From: Comamonadaceae bacterium
Lineage (GTDB): Bacteria > Pseudomonadota > Gammaproteobacteria > Burkholderiales > Burkholderiaceae_C
NCBI GenBank assembly: GCA_947447975.1
Contig: CANFLU010000022.1
Span: 1 to 46,251, forward strand
Direction: 5' to 3'
DNA length: 46,251 nt
This document shows positions 34,908-43,626 of this stretch, one piece after another. The position numbers and the translations under genes were made by a program. The stretch's first letter is position 1. The number at the start of each line of letters is the position of its first letter. Below the pieces are notes generated by a model. The model worked only from the letters and a program-made list of their open reading frames with translations. It was not told where the DNA came from and made no database searches.

Positions 34908-35929
34908 ACGACGCACAGCTAATGCGCGCCTCCGTGGCGCCGGGCTGGGTGGAGCGCCTAGGCGTAGCCCATGTGTTGCTGGCCCTACTATTGCTGGTCT
35001 ACCCCGCAGCAGCGTCGGACTTTTTCCTCACCCAAATCGGCGGCTACACCCTGATCCTGGGTACATTGGCACTATCGCTCATGCTACTCGCCGGTTACGG
35101 CGGCATGGTCAGTTTGGCGCAGATCACGGTCGCCGGTGTGGCGGGCTATTCGGTGGCTATTTTTGGCGACAACGCCACGCACGTCATGGGCTTTGGCTGG
35201 CCCTGGTGGATTGCGGTGCCCTATGCGGTCTTGCTGGCCGCGATTGCCTCGGCCCTGATCGGCTGGATTTCAGCGCGCACCGACGGCGTGTACACCATCA
35301 TGATCACGCTGGCCATTGCCATGGCCATGTTTTATTTCACCCAGCAAAACTACGCGCTCTTTAACGGGCACTCGGGCTACTCGGGCCTTCAAATGCCGCA
35401 GTTTTGGGGTGTGGTCTGGCGCGACCCGCTGCCCTTTTATTACGTCTGCCTGGGCGTGGCTGTGATCAGCTATGCCGCCGTGCTGTATGCGCGCGACTCC
35501 AGCTTCGGCCTGAGCTTGCAAGCCATTCGCGACAACCCGCGCCGCATGCGCGCGATTGGCTATGACGTAACGCTACACAAAGTGTTCGCCTGGTTTTTAG
35601 CTGGTGTCATTGCCGGTTTGGCCGGCGTCTTATTGGTCTGGTTCAACGGGCGCATTTCGCCAGGAACCATCGGGGTCAATGCCGCGATTGATGTACTCAT
35701 CGTCGCGGTCTTAGGCGGCATGCGCCACCCTATCGGTGCCTTTATCGGTGCACTGGTAGTAGTGCTGCTCAAAGTGTTTGCTATCGATCTGGTGGGGGCT
35801 GACCGCTTTAACACCCTTATCGGATTGGTATTTTTGGCGATTGTGTTTGCATCGCCAGATGGGCTTCTCGGGCTCTGGATACGGTTCAGATCCAAGCTCG
35901 ATAAGAGGTCTATTCGACCCCCGTCGTGA
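34904..35929 (+). CDS. livM: Branched-chain amino-acid-type ABC permease (LivM family)
   Basis: Second permease (341 residues, about nine helices) with the LivM landmarks LMLLAGYGGMVSLAQITVAGVAGYSVA and SFGLSLQAIRDNPRRMRAIGYDV (cytoplasmic ATPase-contacting loop). Starts 4 nt inside the end of LivH. Confidence 0.94.
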   Translation: MNDAQLMRASVAPGWVERLGVAHVLLALLLLVYPAAASDFFLTQIGGYTLILGTLALSLMLLAGYGGMVSLAQITVAGVAGYSVAIFGDNATHVMGFGWPWWIAVPYAVLLAAIASALIGWISARTDGVYTIMITLAIAMAMFYFTQQNYALFNGHSGYSGLQMPQFWGVVWRDPLPFYYVCLGVAVISYAAVLYARDSSFGLSLQAIRDNPRRMRAIGYDVTLHKVFAWFLAGVIAGLAGVLLVWFNGRISPGTIGVNAAIDVLIVAVLGGMRHPIGAFIGALVVVLLKVFAIDLVGADRFNTLIGLVFLAIVFASPDGLLGLWIRFRSKLDKRSIRPPS

Positions 35930-35977
35930 CTGCAACCGCAGAAGCGATTTTTTGTTTTTTAAAAAGAGGAGACTACG

Positions 35978-37222
35978 ATGAAGATTCAACGACGTGTTCT
36001 GGCCACAGCCATGGTTGCGGCAGGCCTCTTGGGCCATGGCCTGGCGATGGCGGATGGCACCATCAAGATCGGCTTATTAGCCACTTTTGAAGGCCCATTC
36101 ACCGTTTTGGGTGAAGACGGCTTGCGCGGCGCCATGGTCGCCATTGGGGAGTTCAACGGCAAAGCCGGTGGCAAGACGATTGAAATCGTGCGCGGCTCCT
36201 CGGATGCTTCGCCTGATAGCGCACTCAAAGCGGCACGTAAATTGGTAGAGCAAGACAAAGTCACCGTGCTGGTGGGCCCGCTCTCCGGCGACGAAGGCCT
36301 AGCTATCAAGGACTACGCCAAAACCCAACCCAAGGTGACCTTTATCAACGGCACCTCGGCCGCCGCAGACACTACGCTGCGCAACCCAGCGCCCAACTTC
36401 TTCCGCTATTCCACCGACGGCGCGCAGTGGATGGCCGGGCTGGGAACCTATGCCTACCAGGTCAAGAAATACAAGACCGCTGCGGTGGTGGCCGAGGACT
36501 ATTCCTTCCCCTACACGCAGGTCTTCGGCTTCATGGCAGAGTTCTGCAAAGCCGGTGGGAAAGTGCCTTCCAAAGCATGGGTACCCATTGGCACCAAAGA
36601 CTACGCTTCGGTGATCGCTGCGATCCCGGACAACGTCGACGCGATTTATGTGGCTCTGGGTGGTGCGGATGCGGTCAACTTCTTATCGCAATACCAGCGT
36701 GCGGGCGGCAAAGCGCCCCTGATTGGCGGCTCGATTACCGTGGACCAAACCGTGCTCACGGCCAAGGGCAAACTGCGTGACGTGCTGATCGGCACACCAT
36801 CAGCAGGCCCTATCGCTGACACCAATGACACGCCCGCGTGGAACAGCTTTGTAGCAGCCTACAAAAAGCAAGCAGGCGCCTTCCCTTCGCCCTCCTTGTT
36901 CGCACACGGCTATTACGTAGACATGAAAGCCACCATCCTGGGCCTGAATGCGGTCAATGGCGACACGTCAGATGGTGGTGCCAAGCTGCGCGGCGCATTG
37001 TCCAAGCTATCTTTTGACACGCCCACCGGCAAAGTCTCGCTGGATAGCAACCGCAATGCGATTGCCGACATCTACCTGACCGAAGTGGTGTCGGGTGCCG
37101 ACGGCAATCTGGTCAACAAATTGATCAAAGTGGTACCCCAGGTCAACCAGACCCTGGGTATCCCGGTCAAGGACTTCCTGGCTTTGGGCGTAGTCGGTCG
37201 CGACAACCCTAGCTGCAAGTAA
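35978..37222 (+). CDS. ABC transporter substrate-binding protein (LivJ/K family)
   Basis: Periplasmic binding protein of 414 residues. A signal peptide of about 24 (ending LAMA) precedes a peripla_BP_6 fold that starts IKIGLLATFEGPFTVLGEDGLRGAMVAI. AGAGGAG lies upstream of the ATG. Unusually long spacing (48 nt) from LivM and a strong ribosome site suggest it is made in excess. The ligand cannot be read from sequence. Confidence 0.93.
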   Translation: MKIQRRVLATAMVAAGLLGHGLAMADGTIKIGLLATFEGPFTVLGEDGLRGAMVAIGEFNGKAGGKTIEIVRGSSDASPDSALKAARKLVEQDKVTVLVGPLSGDEGLAIKDYAKTQPKVTFINGTSAAADTTLRNPAPNFFRYSTDGAQWMAGLGTYAYQVKKYKTAAVVAEDYSFPYTQVFGFMAEFCKAGGKVPSKAWVPIGTKDYASVIAAIPDNVDAIYVALGGADAVNFLSQYQRAGGKAPLIGGSITVDQTVLTAKGKLRDVLIGTPSAGPIADTNDTPAWNSFVAAYKKQAGAFPSPSLFAHGYYVDMKATILGLNAVNGDTSDGGAKLRGALSKLSFDTPTGKVSLDSNRNAIADIYLTEVVSGADGNLVNKLIKVVPQVNQTLGIPVKDFLALGVVGRDNPSCK

Positions 37223-37253
37223 GCCTTTTGCGCCACCACAGCCCTTTAACAGC

Positions 37254-38024
37254 ATGACAACCCCTCTGCACAGCGCCGGTTCCCTGGCTTTGGAGCTTGA
37301 TGGGGTGTCACGCCATTTCGGGGCGCTGGTGGCGCTCTCCGGCATTGATATGCGCATTGCCGCCGGTGAGCGGCGTGCAGTCCTGGGCTCTAACGGGGCG
37401 GGCAAGACCACCTTGTTTAACGCCATTACCGGCGACTTTTTGCCCACTTCAGGCAGCATCCGTTTTTTCGGTGAAGACATTACCGTGCTTCCGCCCCATG
37501 AGCGTATTCGCCGGGGTTTGCGCCGCACCTACCAAATTTCCCAATTGTTTGGCGGCCTTACGGTTTTGCAAAACGTGTACCTGGCCTGCCGGGGTGTATC
37601 GGGCGGGCGCTTTTCGCTCCTGCGCGTCAAGCCCAGCGACGTGACCATGGCCCAAGCCGAATCTATTTTGAAAGCCGTGCACATTGACAGCCATGCGCAA
37701 AGACCGGTGGAGAACCTCAGCCACGGCGAGAAGCGCCAGCTCGAAATTGCCATGGCGCTAGCTGGCGCGCCGCGCTTTATTTTGTTTGACGAACCGGCCG
37801 CTGGCCTGTCACCCACCGAGCGACGCGAACTGGTGGTGATATTGAACGCGCTGCCCAAGCACATCGGCTTTATTTTGATCGAGCACGATCTGGACGTGGC
37901 GCTGCGCGTGTCCGAGTACATCACCATGATGCACAACGGCAAAATTTTCAAAGAAGGCACGCCCGACGAGATCGAGGCCGATAGCGAAGTGCAGGAAATT
38001 TACCTGGGGGGCAAGCATGGCTGA
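37254..38024 (+). CDS. livG: ABC transporter ATP-binding protein (LivG family)
   Basis: First ATPase of the LivHMGF-type importer: Walker A SNGAGKTT (44-51), LSHGEKRQLEIAMAL signature with His in place of the usual Gly (a known LivG variation), and Walker B ILFDEPAAGLSPTE. Length 256 is standard. Its end overlaps the next gene by 8 nt. Confidence 0.94.
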   Translation: MTTPLHSAGSLALELDGVSRHFGALVALSGIDMRIAAGERRAVLGSNGAGKTTLFNAITGDFLPTSGSIRFFGEDITVLPPHERIRRGLRRTYQISQLFGGLTVLQNVYLACRGVSGGRFSLLRVKPSDVTMAQAESILKAVHIDSHAQRPVENLSHGEKRQLEIAMALAGAPRFILFDEPAAGLSPTERRELVVILNALPKHIGFILIEHDLDVALRVSEYITMMHNGKIFKEGTPDEIEADSEVQEIYLGGKHG

Positions 38025-40191
38025 TCGCGGCGCCAGCAAAGCCATTCTCAAGGTCGAGAACCTGGAAGTGTTCTATGGCCAAAGCCATGCTTTGCAAGGC
38101 GTTTCACTCACCTTGGAATCAGGCATCTTGAGCGTGGTCGGGCGCAATGGCATGGGTAAGACGACGCTGTGTAAAACCATTGTTGGCCTGACGCAAGCCA
38201 GCGCCGGATCGGTGCGTATGCGTGGGCGCGCGCTGCACACCCTAGAAGCCCATGAAATCCATCGCTTGGGCGTAGGCTATGTGCCGCAAGGCCGCCGCGT
38301 CTGGCCCAGCCTGACCGTGGACGAACATTTGCGCCTGGTGGCAGGCAATAAGCAGGATGCCAGCTGGACGGTGGACCGGGTGTACGAGGTATTTCCGCGC
38401 CTGGCCGAGCGGCGCAACAACGGCGGCTCGCAACTTTCGGGCGGCGAGCAGCAGATGCTGGCCATTTCGCGCGCGCTGCTGAGCGACCCGGCTTTGCTCA
38501 TCATGGACGAGCCGACCGAAGGTCTGGCACCGGTCATCGTCGAGCAGGTGGAGAAACTGCTCTACACCCTGAGCCAGGAAGGCGATATGGCGATTTTGCT
38601 GATCGAGCAAAACATCGGCGTAGCCACCGCGATCGCCGACCAGGTGGCCATCATGGTCAACGGGCGCATCCACCGCACCATGGACGCCAAAGCGCTGGCC
38701 GCCGACCGTGACTTGCAGCAACGCCTGTTGGGCGTGGGCCGCCAGGCCGAGGACGAGGGGCTGAGCGAATCGGTAGCGCAAGCCAAAGAAGAGTTAGCCA
38801 ATGTGTACCGCATCGAACGCGAGGATGCAGCGGGCAGCAGCACCTTGCGCCAGATGCCTAACCGCTGGAACCTGCCCGCCGCGCAACTGCGCCCGGCGCC
38901 CGCGCCAAGCCCGCAAGCCAACGCCTCCGCGCTGTTCGCCATGCCCGAGTCCGAGCGCATGGGTCGCACCGTGTATTTGGCCGGCACCTTTGACACCAAA
39001 GGGCGCGAGCTGCACTTCATGGCCGAGCGACTGCGGGCCTTAAAAATCGCAGTCAAAACCGTGGACCTGTCCACCTCGGGTAAGCCGGCGCGCGCCGATA
39101 TTCCTGCCAGCCAGGTCGCCAGTGCGCACCCTCTGGGCGCCAGCCAGGTGTTTTCAGGCGAACGCGGCGGCGCCACCAGCGCCATGGCGCAGGCCTTTGC
39201 TATCTGGATCAGTCGCGAGCGCGGCATCGGCGGCGTACTGTCCGCCGGTGGCTCAGGCGGTACGTCCATGGCCAGCGCTGGTATGCGGGCGCTGCCGGTA
39301 GGCATACCCAAGGTTATGGTTTCCACAGTCGCCTCGGGCGAGGTCGGACAGTACGTGGGGGCCAGCGATATTTTGATGTTCCATTCAGTGGCCGACGTGC
39401 AAGGCCTCAATACGATTACCGAATTAGTCCTGAGCAACGCCGCCCACGCCATGGCCGGCATGGTGGCCCAGCTACCCGATGCGCAGGCCAGCGAAGCGCG
39501 TCGCAAACTGGCCCGTCCGGCGGTTGGCCTCACCATGTTTGGCGTCACTACCCCAGCGGTGCAAGCGATTGTGAAATCGCTAGAGCTTGATTTTGATTGC
39601 CTGGTGTTTCATGCCACGGGCACCGGCGGGCGCTCCATGGAAGCATTGGTGGACTCGCGACTGATCTCGGGCCTGGTGGACCTGACCACGACCGAAGTGG
39701 CCGATATGTTGGTGGGCGGCGTGTTCGCCGCCACCGAAGATCGCTTTGGTGCAGCCATACGGACCGGCCTGCCCTACGTGGGCTCGGTAGGCGCGCTAGA
39801 CATGGTCAATTTCGGGCCGGAACACACGGTGCCCGAAAAATTTCGAGGCCGTAAATTTGTGGTGCACAACCCTAGCGTGACCCTGATGCGCACCACTGTC
39901 GATGAAAACCGCGCCATGGGCCAGTGGATTGGCGAGCGCCTGAACCAAATGAAGGGGCCAGTGCGCTTTTTCTTGCCGCAAGGCGGTGTCTCGATGTTGG
40001 ACGCACCGGGCCAGGCCTTTCACGACCCACAAGCCGATGAAGCCTTGTTCAGCGCCATAGAAGCCACCGTAAAGACCGGCCCACAACGTCAGGTGCAGCG
40101 CGTAGCGGGCAATATCAACGACCCCGGCTTTGTGCAAACCGTGGTGTCGGCATTCCTTTCCATTCACCCACCGATAAAGAAAAGGGCTTGA
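38017..40191 (+). CDS. LivF-type ATPase fused to a Tm-1-like (UPF0261) domain
   Basis: A 724-residue two-part protein. Residues 1-240 are a LivF ABC ATPase: Walker A GRNGMGKTT (42-50), LSGGEQQ (140-146), Walker B LLIMDEPTEGL (160-170). After a linker (about 245-312, Pro/Ala-rich from 290) comes a Tm-1-like/UPF0261 domain (about 313-720; RTVYLAGTFDTKGRELHFMA at the start, AGGSGGTSM near 415). In plants Tm-1 is a nucleotide-binding virus-resistance protein that joins such a domain to a TIM barrel; here the TIM barrel is the next gene. The fusion is continuous over an uninterrupted frame, so not a sequencing join. The Tm-1 domain's role is unknown. Confidence 0.92.
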   Translation: MADRGASKAILKVENLEVFYGQSHALQGVSLTLESGILSVVGRNGMGKTTLCKTIVGLTQASAGSVRMRGRALHTLEAHEIHRLGVGYVPQGRRVWPSLTVDEHLRLVAGNKQDASWTVDRVYEVFPRLAERRNNGGSQLSGGEQQMLAISRALLSDPALLIMDEPTEGLAPVIVEQVEKLLYTLSQEGDMAILLIEQNIGVATAIADQVAIMVNGRIHRTMDAKALAADRDLQQRLLGVGRQAEDEGLSESVAQAKEELANVYRIEREDAAGSSTLRQMPNRWNLPAAQLRPAPAPSPQANASALFAMPESERMGRTVYLAGTFDTKGRELHFMAERLRALKIAVKTVDLSTSGKPARADIPASQVASAHPLGASQVFSGERGGATSAMAQAFAIWISRERGIGGVLSAGGSGGTSMASAGMRALPVGIPKVMVSTVASGEVGQYVGASDILMFHSVADVQGLNTITELVLSNAAHAMAGMVAQLPDAQASEARRKLARPAVGLTMFGVTTPAVQAIVKSLELDFDCLVFHATGTGGRSMEALVDSRLISGLVDLTTTEVADMLVGGVFAATEDRFGAAIRTGLPYVGSVGALDMVNFGPEHTVPEKFRGRKFVVHNPSVTLMRTTVDENRAMGQWIGERLNQMKGPVRFFLPQGGVSMLDAPGQAFHDPQADEALFSAIEATVKTGPQRQVQRVAGNINDPGFVQTVVSAFLSIHPPIKKRA

Positions 40192-40194
40192 ACC

Positions 40195-41028
40195 ATGCCG
40201 CGTTTTGAGCGTCAGTATTTAATGGAACGATTCAGGGACATGCAAGCGCGCCGCGTGCCCATCATCGGCGGCGGCGCGGGTACCGGCTTGTCGGCCAAAT
40301 GCGAAGAGGCCGGGGGTATCGACCTGATCGTGATTTACAACTCAGGCCGCTACCGCATGGCCGGGCGCGGCTCGCTGGCCGGCCTACTGGCCTATGGCAA
40401 CGCCAACGAGGTCGTGGTGGACATGGCCCGCGAGGTACTGCCCGTGGTGCGCAGTACACCCGTGCTGGCGGGTGTCAACGGTACCGACCCATTTTGCAAT
40501 TTCGACCATTTTCTGGACCAACTGATGGCCATGGGTTTTTCGGGTGTACAAAACTTTCCGACCGTCGGTTTAATCGACGGCACCTTCCGGCAAAACCTGG
40601 AAGAGACGGGTATGTCTTATAGCCTGGAAGTGGACATGATTGCCCTGGCGCACGCCAAAGGCATGCTGACCACGCCCTATGTGTTCAGCGCCGCCGATGC
40701 GCAAGCCATGGCGCGGGCGGGGGCCGACATCATTGTTTGCCATTTAGGCCTCACGACGGGCGGCTCCATTGGTGCGGGTACCGCCTTGACACTGGCCCAG
40801 TGCCCGGCGCTGGTGGACACATGGGCCGAAGCTGCCCTTGCTATTAACCCCGAGGTGCTGGTATTGGTGCACGGCGGCCCGGTGTCCGAGCCGCAGGATG
40901 CGCAATATGTGCTGCAACACACCCGCCACTGCCACGGCTTTTATGGCGCTTCGTCGATGGAGCGCCTGCCTACCGAGCGTGCCTTGACCGAGCAAACGCG
41001 CAAGTTCAAAGACATCAGCTTTGCCTGA
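40195..41028 (+). CDS. TIM-barrel protein of the phosphoenolpyruvate hydrolase family
   Basis: A 277-residue protein related to the 'PEP hydrolase' TIM-barrel family (C-terminal half of Tm-1-like proteins). Conserved segments include [41 protein letters not shown] and [13 protein letters not shown]. It starts 3 nt after the Tm-1 fusion gene, so the two parts that are one polypeptide in plants are made side by side. The name is inherited; the real reaction here is not known. Confidence 0.88.
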   Translation: MPRFERQYLMERFRDMQARRVPIIGGGAGTGLSAKCEEAGGIDLIVIYNSGRYRMAGRGSLAGLLAYGNANEVVVDMAREVLPVVRSTPVLAGVNGTDPFCNFDHFLDQLMAMGFSGVQNFPTVGLIDGTFRQNLEETGMSYSLEVDMIALAHAKGMLTTPYVFSAADAQAMARAGADIIVCHLGLTTGGSIGAGTALTLAQCPALVDTWAEAALAINPEVLVLVHGGPVSEPQDAQYVLQHTRHCHGFYGASSMERLPTERALTEQTRKFKDISFA

Positions 41029-41049
41029 TGCGACCCTGGAGAACGCAAC

Positions 41050-43173
41050 ATGACTAGTGAAAATTTTGGCAACTTCATCCTGGCGCTGCTCATCGCCGTC
41101 ATCCTTATCGTGATCGCGGTGTATGTGCTCAAATGGCTGTACCGGCTCTCGACCAAGGAAACCGCCTTTGTGCGCACCGGTTTTCTGGGCGAAAAAGTGG
41201 TGCTCAACGGGGGGGCGCTGGTCATCCCGGTGCTGCACGAGATCACGCCGGTCAACATGAACGTGATCCGCATCGAAGTGCGGCGCAATGAAACACACGC
41301 CTTGATCACCAAAAACCGCATGCGGGTCGATGTGATTGCGGAGTTTTTTGTGCGCGTTGGCTCCAGCCCCCAACTGGTAGCGGCTGCCGCACAAACTCTA
41401 GGAAGACGCACTTTCCAACCCGATGGTTTACGCGACATTCTGGAAGGTAAATTTGCCGGTGCCATGCGCACGATTGCCGCGCAAATGACGCTGGAAGAGA
41501 TGCACGAGGAGCGCAACGACTATGTCAGCGCGGTGCGTGCAATGGCCAGCGAATCGCTAGCAGCCAACGGTCTGGAACTCGAATCTGTGGCACTTGTGGA
41601 CCTCGACCAAACCCGCCTTGAGTTTTTTGACCCGTCCAATGCTTTTGACGCCGAGGGTCTGACGCTGCTGACGCAGTCCATTGAGAACCGGCGCAAGATG
41701 CGTAACAGCATTGAGCAAGAGACGCTGGTCGCTATCCGTACCCAAAACCTGGAGGCGCAACGCCAGGTGTTGGACATTGACCGCGAATCCGAATACGCAC
41801 GCCTTAACCAAGAGCGCGAAGTGGAAGTGCGCCGGGCCAGCCAGCGCACCGAGCTAGCCCGCGAGCGGGCGCTGCGCGAACAAGAGTCCGAGCAAGCCCA
41901 AATGGCCGCGCGCGAAGCGGTGGAAAAATCGCGCATGGTGCAAGAGCGCAACCTGACCGAAGAGCGCATCCGCCTAGAAGAAGATGCGCAGCAACGTGAG
42001 ATGGCGCGCCGCCGTGCCATCGAAGAAGTGGAAACCCGTAACCGCGAACTCACGGAGCGCGAGCGCATCGCCTCCGAATTGGCGCTCCAAGGTGCACGTA
42101 TCGCGCGCGAGCGTTCCCAGTCGGAGATGGAAATTCAGGCTAAGAAGAGCCTCGAAGTGGTGGATCTGGAACGCCAGATCACGCTGGCAGAAAAAGCCGT
42201 CCTGGTTACCCAGGCCGAGACTGAAAAGCGCAAAGCCGAAATTGCATCGCAAACCGCTACCGAAGCCGAGCGCGTGCAGCAAGAGCGCGGCTTGGACGAA
42301 ATCCGCATCGCTCGCGAGCGCAATTTGCAAGCGCTGGAATTGGCTAAGCGCCAGTCCTTTGAGGAGGCTGAAATTCAAGCGGGTGAAAAAGTAGAGCAAG
42401 CGCGCATCCTGTCCAAGCGCGGGCTGGACGAATCGCGGCTGGTGCAGGCCAGCGAATTGCGCAAGCTCACCACCGAGCGCTCGACCTTGTCGGAAGTGGC
42501 CGAAATCCAAAAAGCCATCGTGATCGCGAAGAAAACCGAAGAACGTTCTGCCGCATTGGTCGCTGCTGAGGAGGCACGCGCCAAGGCCATTTCTGCCGAA
42601 GAACAAACTCAAACTGCCCGCGAGCGCGAAATGGCCGAACGCCGCAAACTGACAGAGCTGATCCACGCAGAACGCACTGCACAAGCCGAACTGATCGCCG
42701 CGCAAGGCGCCGCACAGGCTGAAAAAATTGCCGCCTCTGCTGCTGCCGAACGCTATGAAGTCGATGCCTTGGGGCAACGCCAGATCAACGAGGCGGAAAA
42801 CCTGCTCTCCGAAGACGCGCGCGCCGGTCGCCTGCGCGCCAAGTTGCTGGACCACCTGGAAGGCATTGTGCGTGAGAGCGTACGGCCTTTGGAAAACATC
42901 GAAGGTATCAAAATTTTGCATGTGGACGGCATGGGTGGCGGTCAAGGTAGCGGCAAGAACGTCACCGATGAGGTGATCGACTCGGCCCTGCGCTACCGCG
43001 TGCAAGCGCCCATGATCGATAGCCTGATGAAAGAGATCGGCATCGAAGGTGGCTCTTTAGGCCGCATGACTGATGTGCTGCGGGACGCCAAAGACATCAA
43101 AGCCCTCTCGCGCGGCAAAGAAGCGGTCGCTGGCAGCAAAGCCGAGAGCGACCACCGCGACGAGGACCGCTAA
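41050..43173 (+). CDS. Flotillin/YqiK-like membrane protein
   Basis: A 707-residue protein anchored by one N-terminal helix (8-28). It is followed by an SPFH/band-7 domain (about 40-200; KETAFVRTGFLGEKVVLNGGALVIPVLHEITPVNMNV) and a long coiled coil rich in Glu/Arg/Ala (about 210-590), then a C-terminal flotillin tail. Flotillins organise membrane microdomains and often scaffold transport or signalling complexes. The usual partner NfeD is not adjacent. It lies inside the transport cluster, which is unusual. Confidence 0.92.
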   Translation: MTSENFGNFILALLIAVILIVIAVYVLKWLYRLSTKETAFVRTGFLGEKVVLNGGALVIPVLHEITPVNMNVIRIEVRRNETHALITKNRMRVDVIAEFFVRVGSSPQLVAAAAQTLGRRTFQPDGLRDILEGKFAGAMRTIAAQMTLEEMHEERNDYVSAVRAMASESLAANGLELESVALVDLDQTRLEFFDPSNAFDAEGLTLLTQSIENRRKMRNSIEQETLVAIRTQNLEAQRQVLDIDRESEYARLNQEREVEVRRASQRTELARERALREQESEQAQMAAREAVEKSRMVQERNLTEERIRLEEDAQQREMARRRAIEEVETRNRELTERERIASELALQGARIARERSQSEMEIQAKKSLEVVDLERQITLAEKAVLVTQAETEKRKAEIASQTATEAERVQQERGLDEIRIARERNLQALELAKRQSFEEAEIQAGEKVEQARILSKRGLDESRLVQASELRKLTTERSTLSEVAEIQKAIVIAKKTEERSAALVAAEEARAKAISAEEQTQTAREREMAERRKLTELIHAERTAQAELIAAQGAAQAEKIAASAAAERYEVDALGQRQINEAENLLSEDARAGRLRAKLLDHLEGIVRESVRPLENIEGIKILHVDGMGGGQGSGKNVTDEVIDSALRYRVQAPMIDSLMKEIGIEGGSLGRMTDVLRDAKDIKALSRGKEAVAGSKAESDHRDEDR

Positions 43174-43176
43174 AGC

Positions 43177-43614
43177 ATGGCCACGGTATACCGCTCCTGC
43201 GTGATCGCCGCGCCGGCCGCGCAAGTGTGGCAGCTGGTGCGCGATTTCAACGCCCTGCCCGTATGGACGCCTTTTGTGGCAGACAGCCGCATTGAGATGG
43301 GTGCCCGCTCCGATCAGGTGGGATGTGTGCGTAATTTCCGACTCAAAAGTGGCGGACAAATCCGAGAAAAATTATTGGCTTTATCGGACTTTGACTTGTC
43401 CTGCAGCTATTCAATTCTGGAAAGTCCTATGGGCGTGAGCAATTACATCGCGACCCTATCGCTCACACCCATCACCGACAGCGATACCACTTTCGCGCAA
43501 TGGCAAGCGGACTTTGACTGCGCGCCCGAACGTGAGGCGGCGCTGCTGCAGCAAATCGGGCAGGACGTGTTCCATACCGCCTTGAAGGCCTTGCAACAGC
43601 GCTTCGCCCGCTAA
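43177..43614 (+). CDS. SRPBCC-family protein, stand-alone copy
   Basis: A 145-residue START/SRPBCC helix-grip protein (polyketide cyclase-like), with the family start VYRSCVIAAPAAQVWQLVRDFNALPVWTPFV and a final long helix. These proteins bind hydrophobic ligands in a deep pocket. It is 3 nt after the flotillin gene and clearly paralogous to the N-terminal domain of the next protein (both share RDFN, LREx-LLALSD and CNY-like patterns). Ligand unknown. Confidence 0.9.
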   Translation: MATVYRSCVIAAPAAQVWQLVRDFNALPVWTPFVADSRIEMGARSDQVGCVRNFRLKSGGQIREKLLALSDFDLSCSYSILESPMGVSNYIATLSLTPITDSDTTFAQWQADFDCAPEREAALLQQIGQDVFHTALKALQQRFAR

Positions 43615-43626
43615 GCACGCACTAGC

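Noticed and set aside
41974..43005. 343-codon minus-strand open frame
   Set aside because: Antisense to the flotillin coiled coil; Phe/Leu-rich composition follows from the complementary codons.
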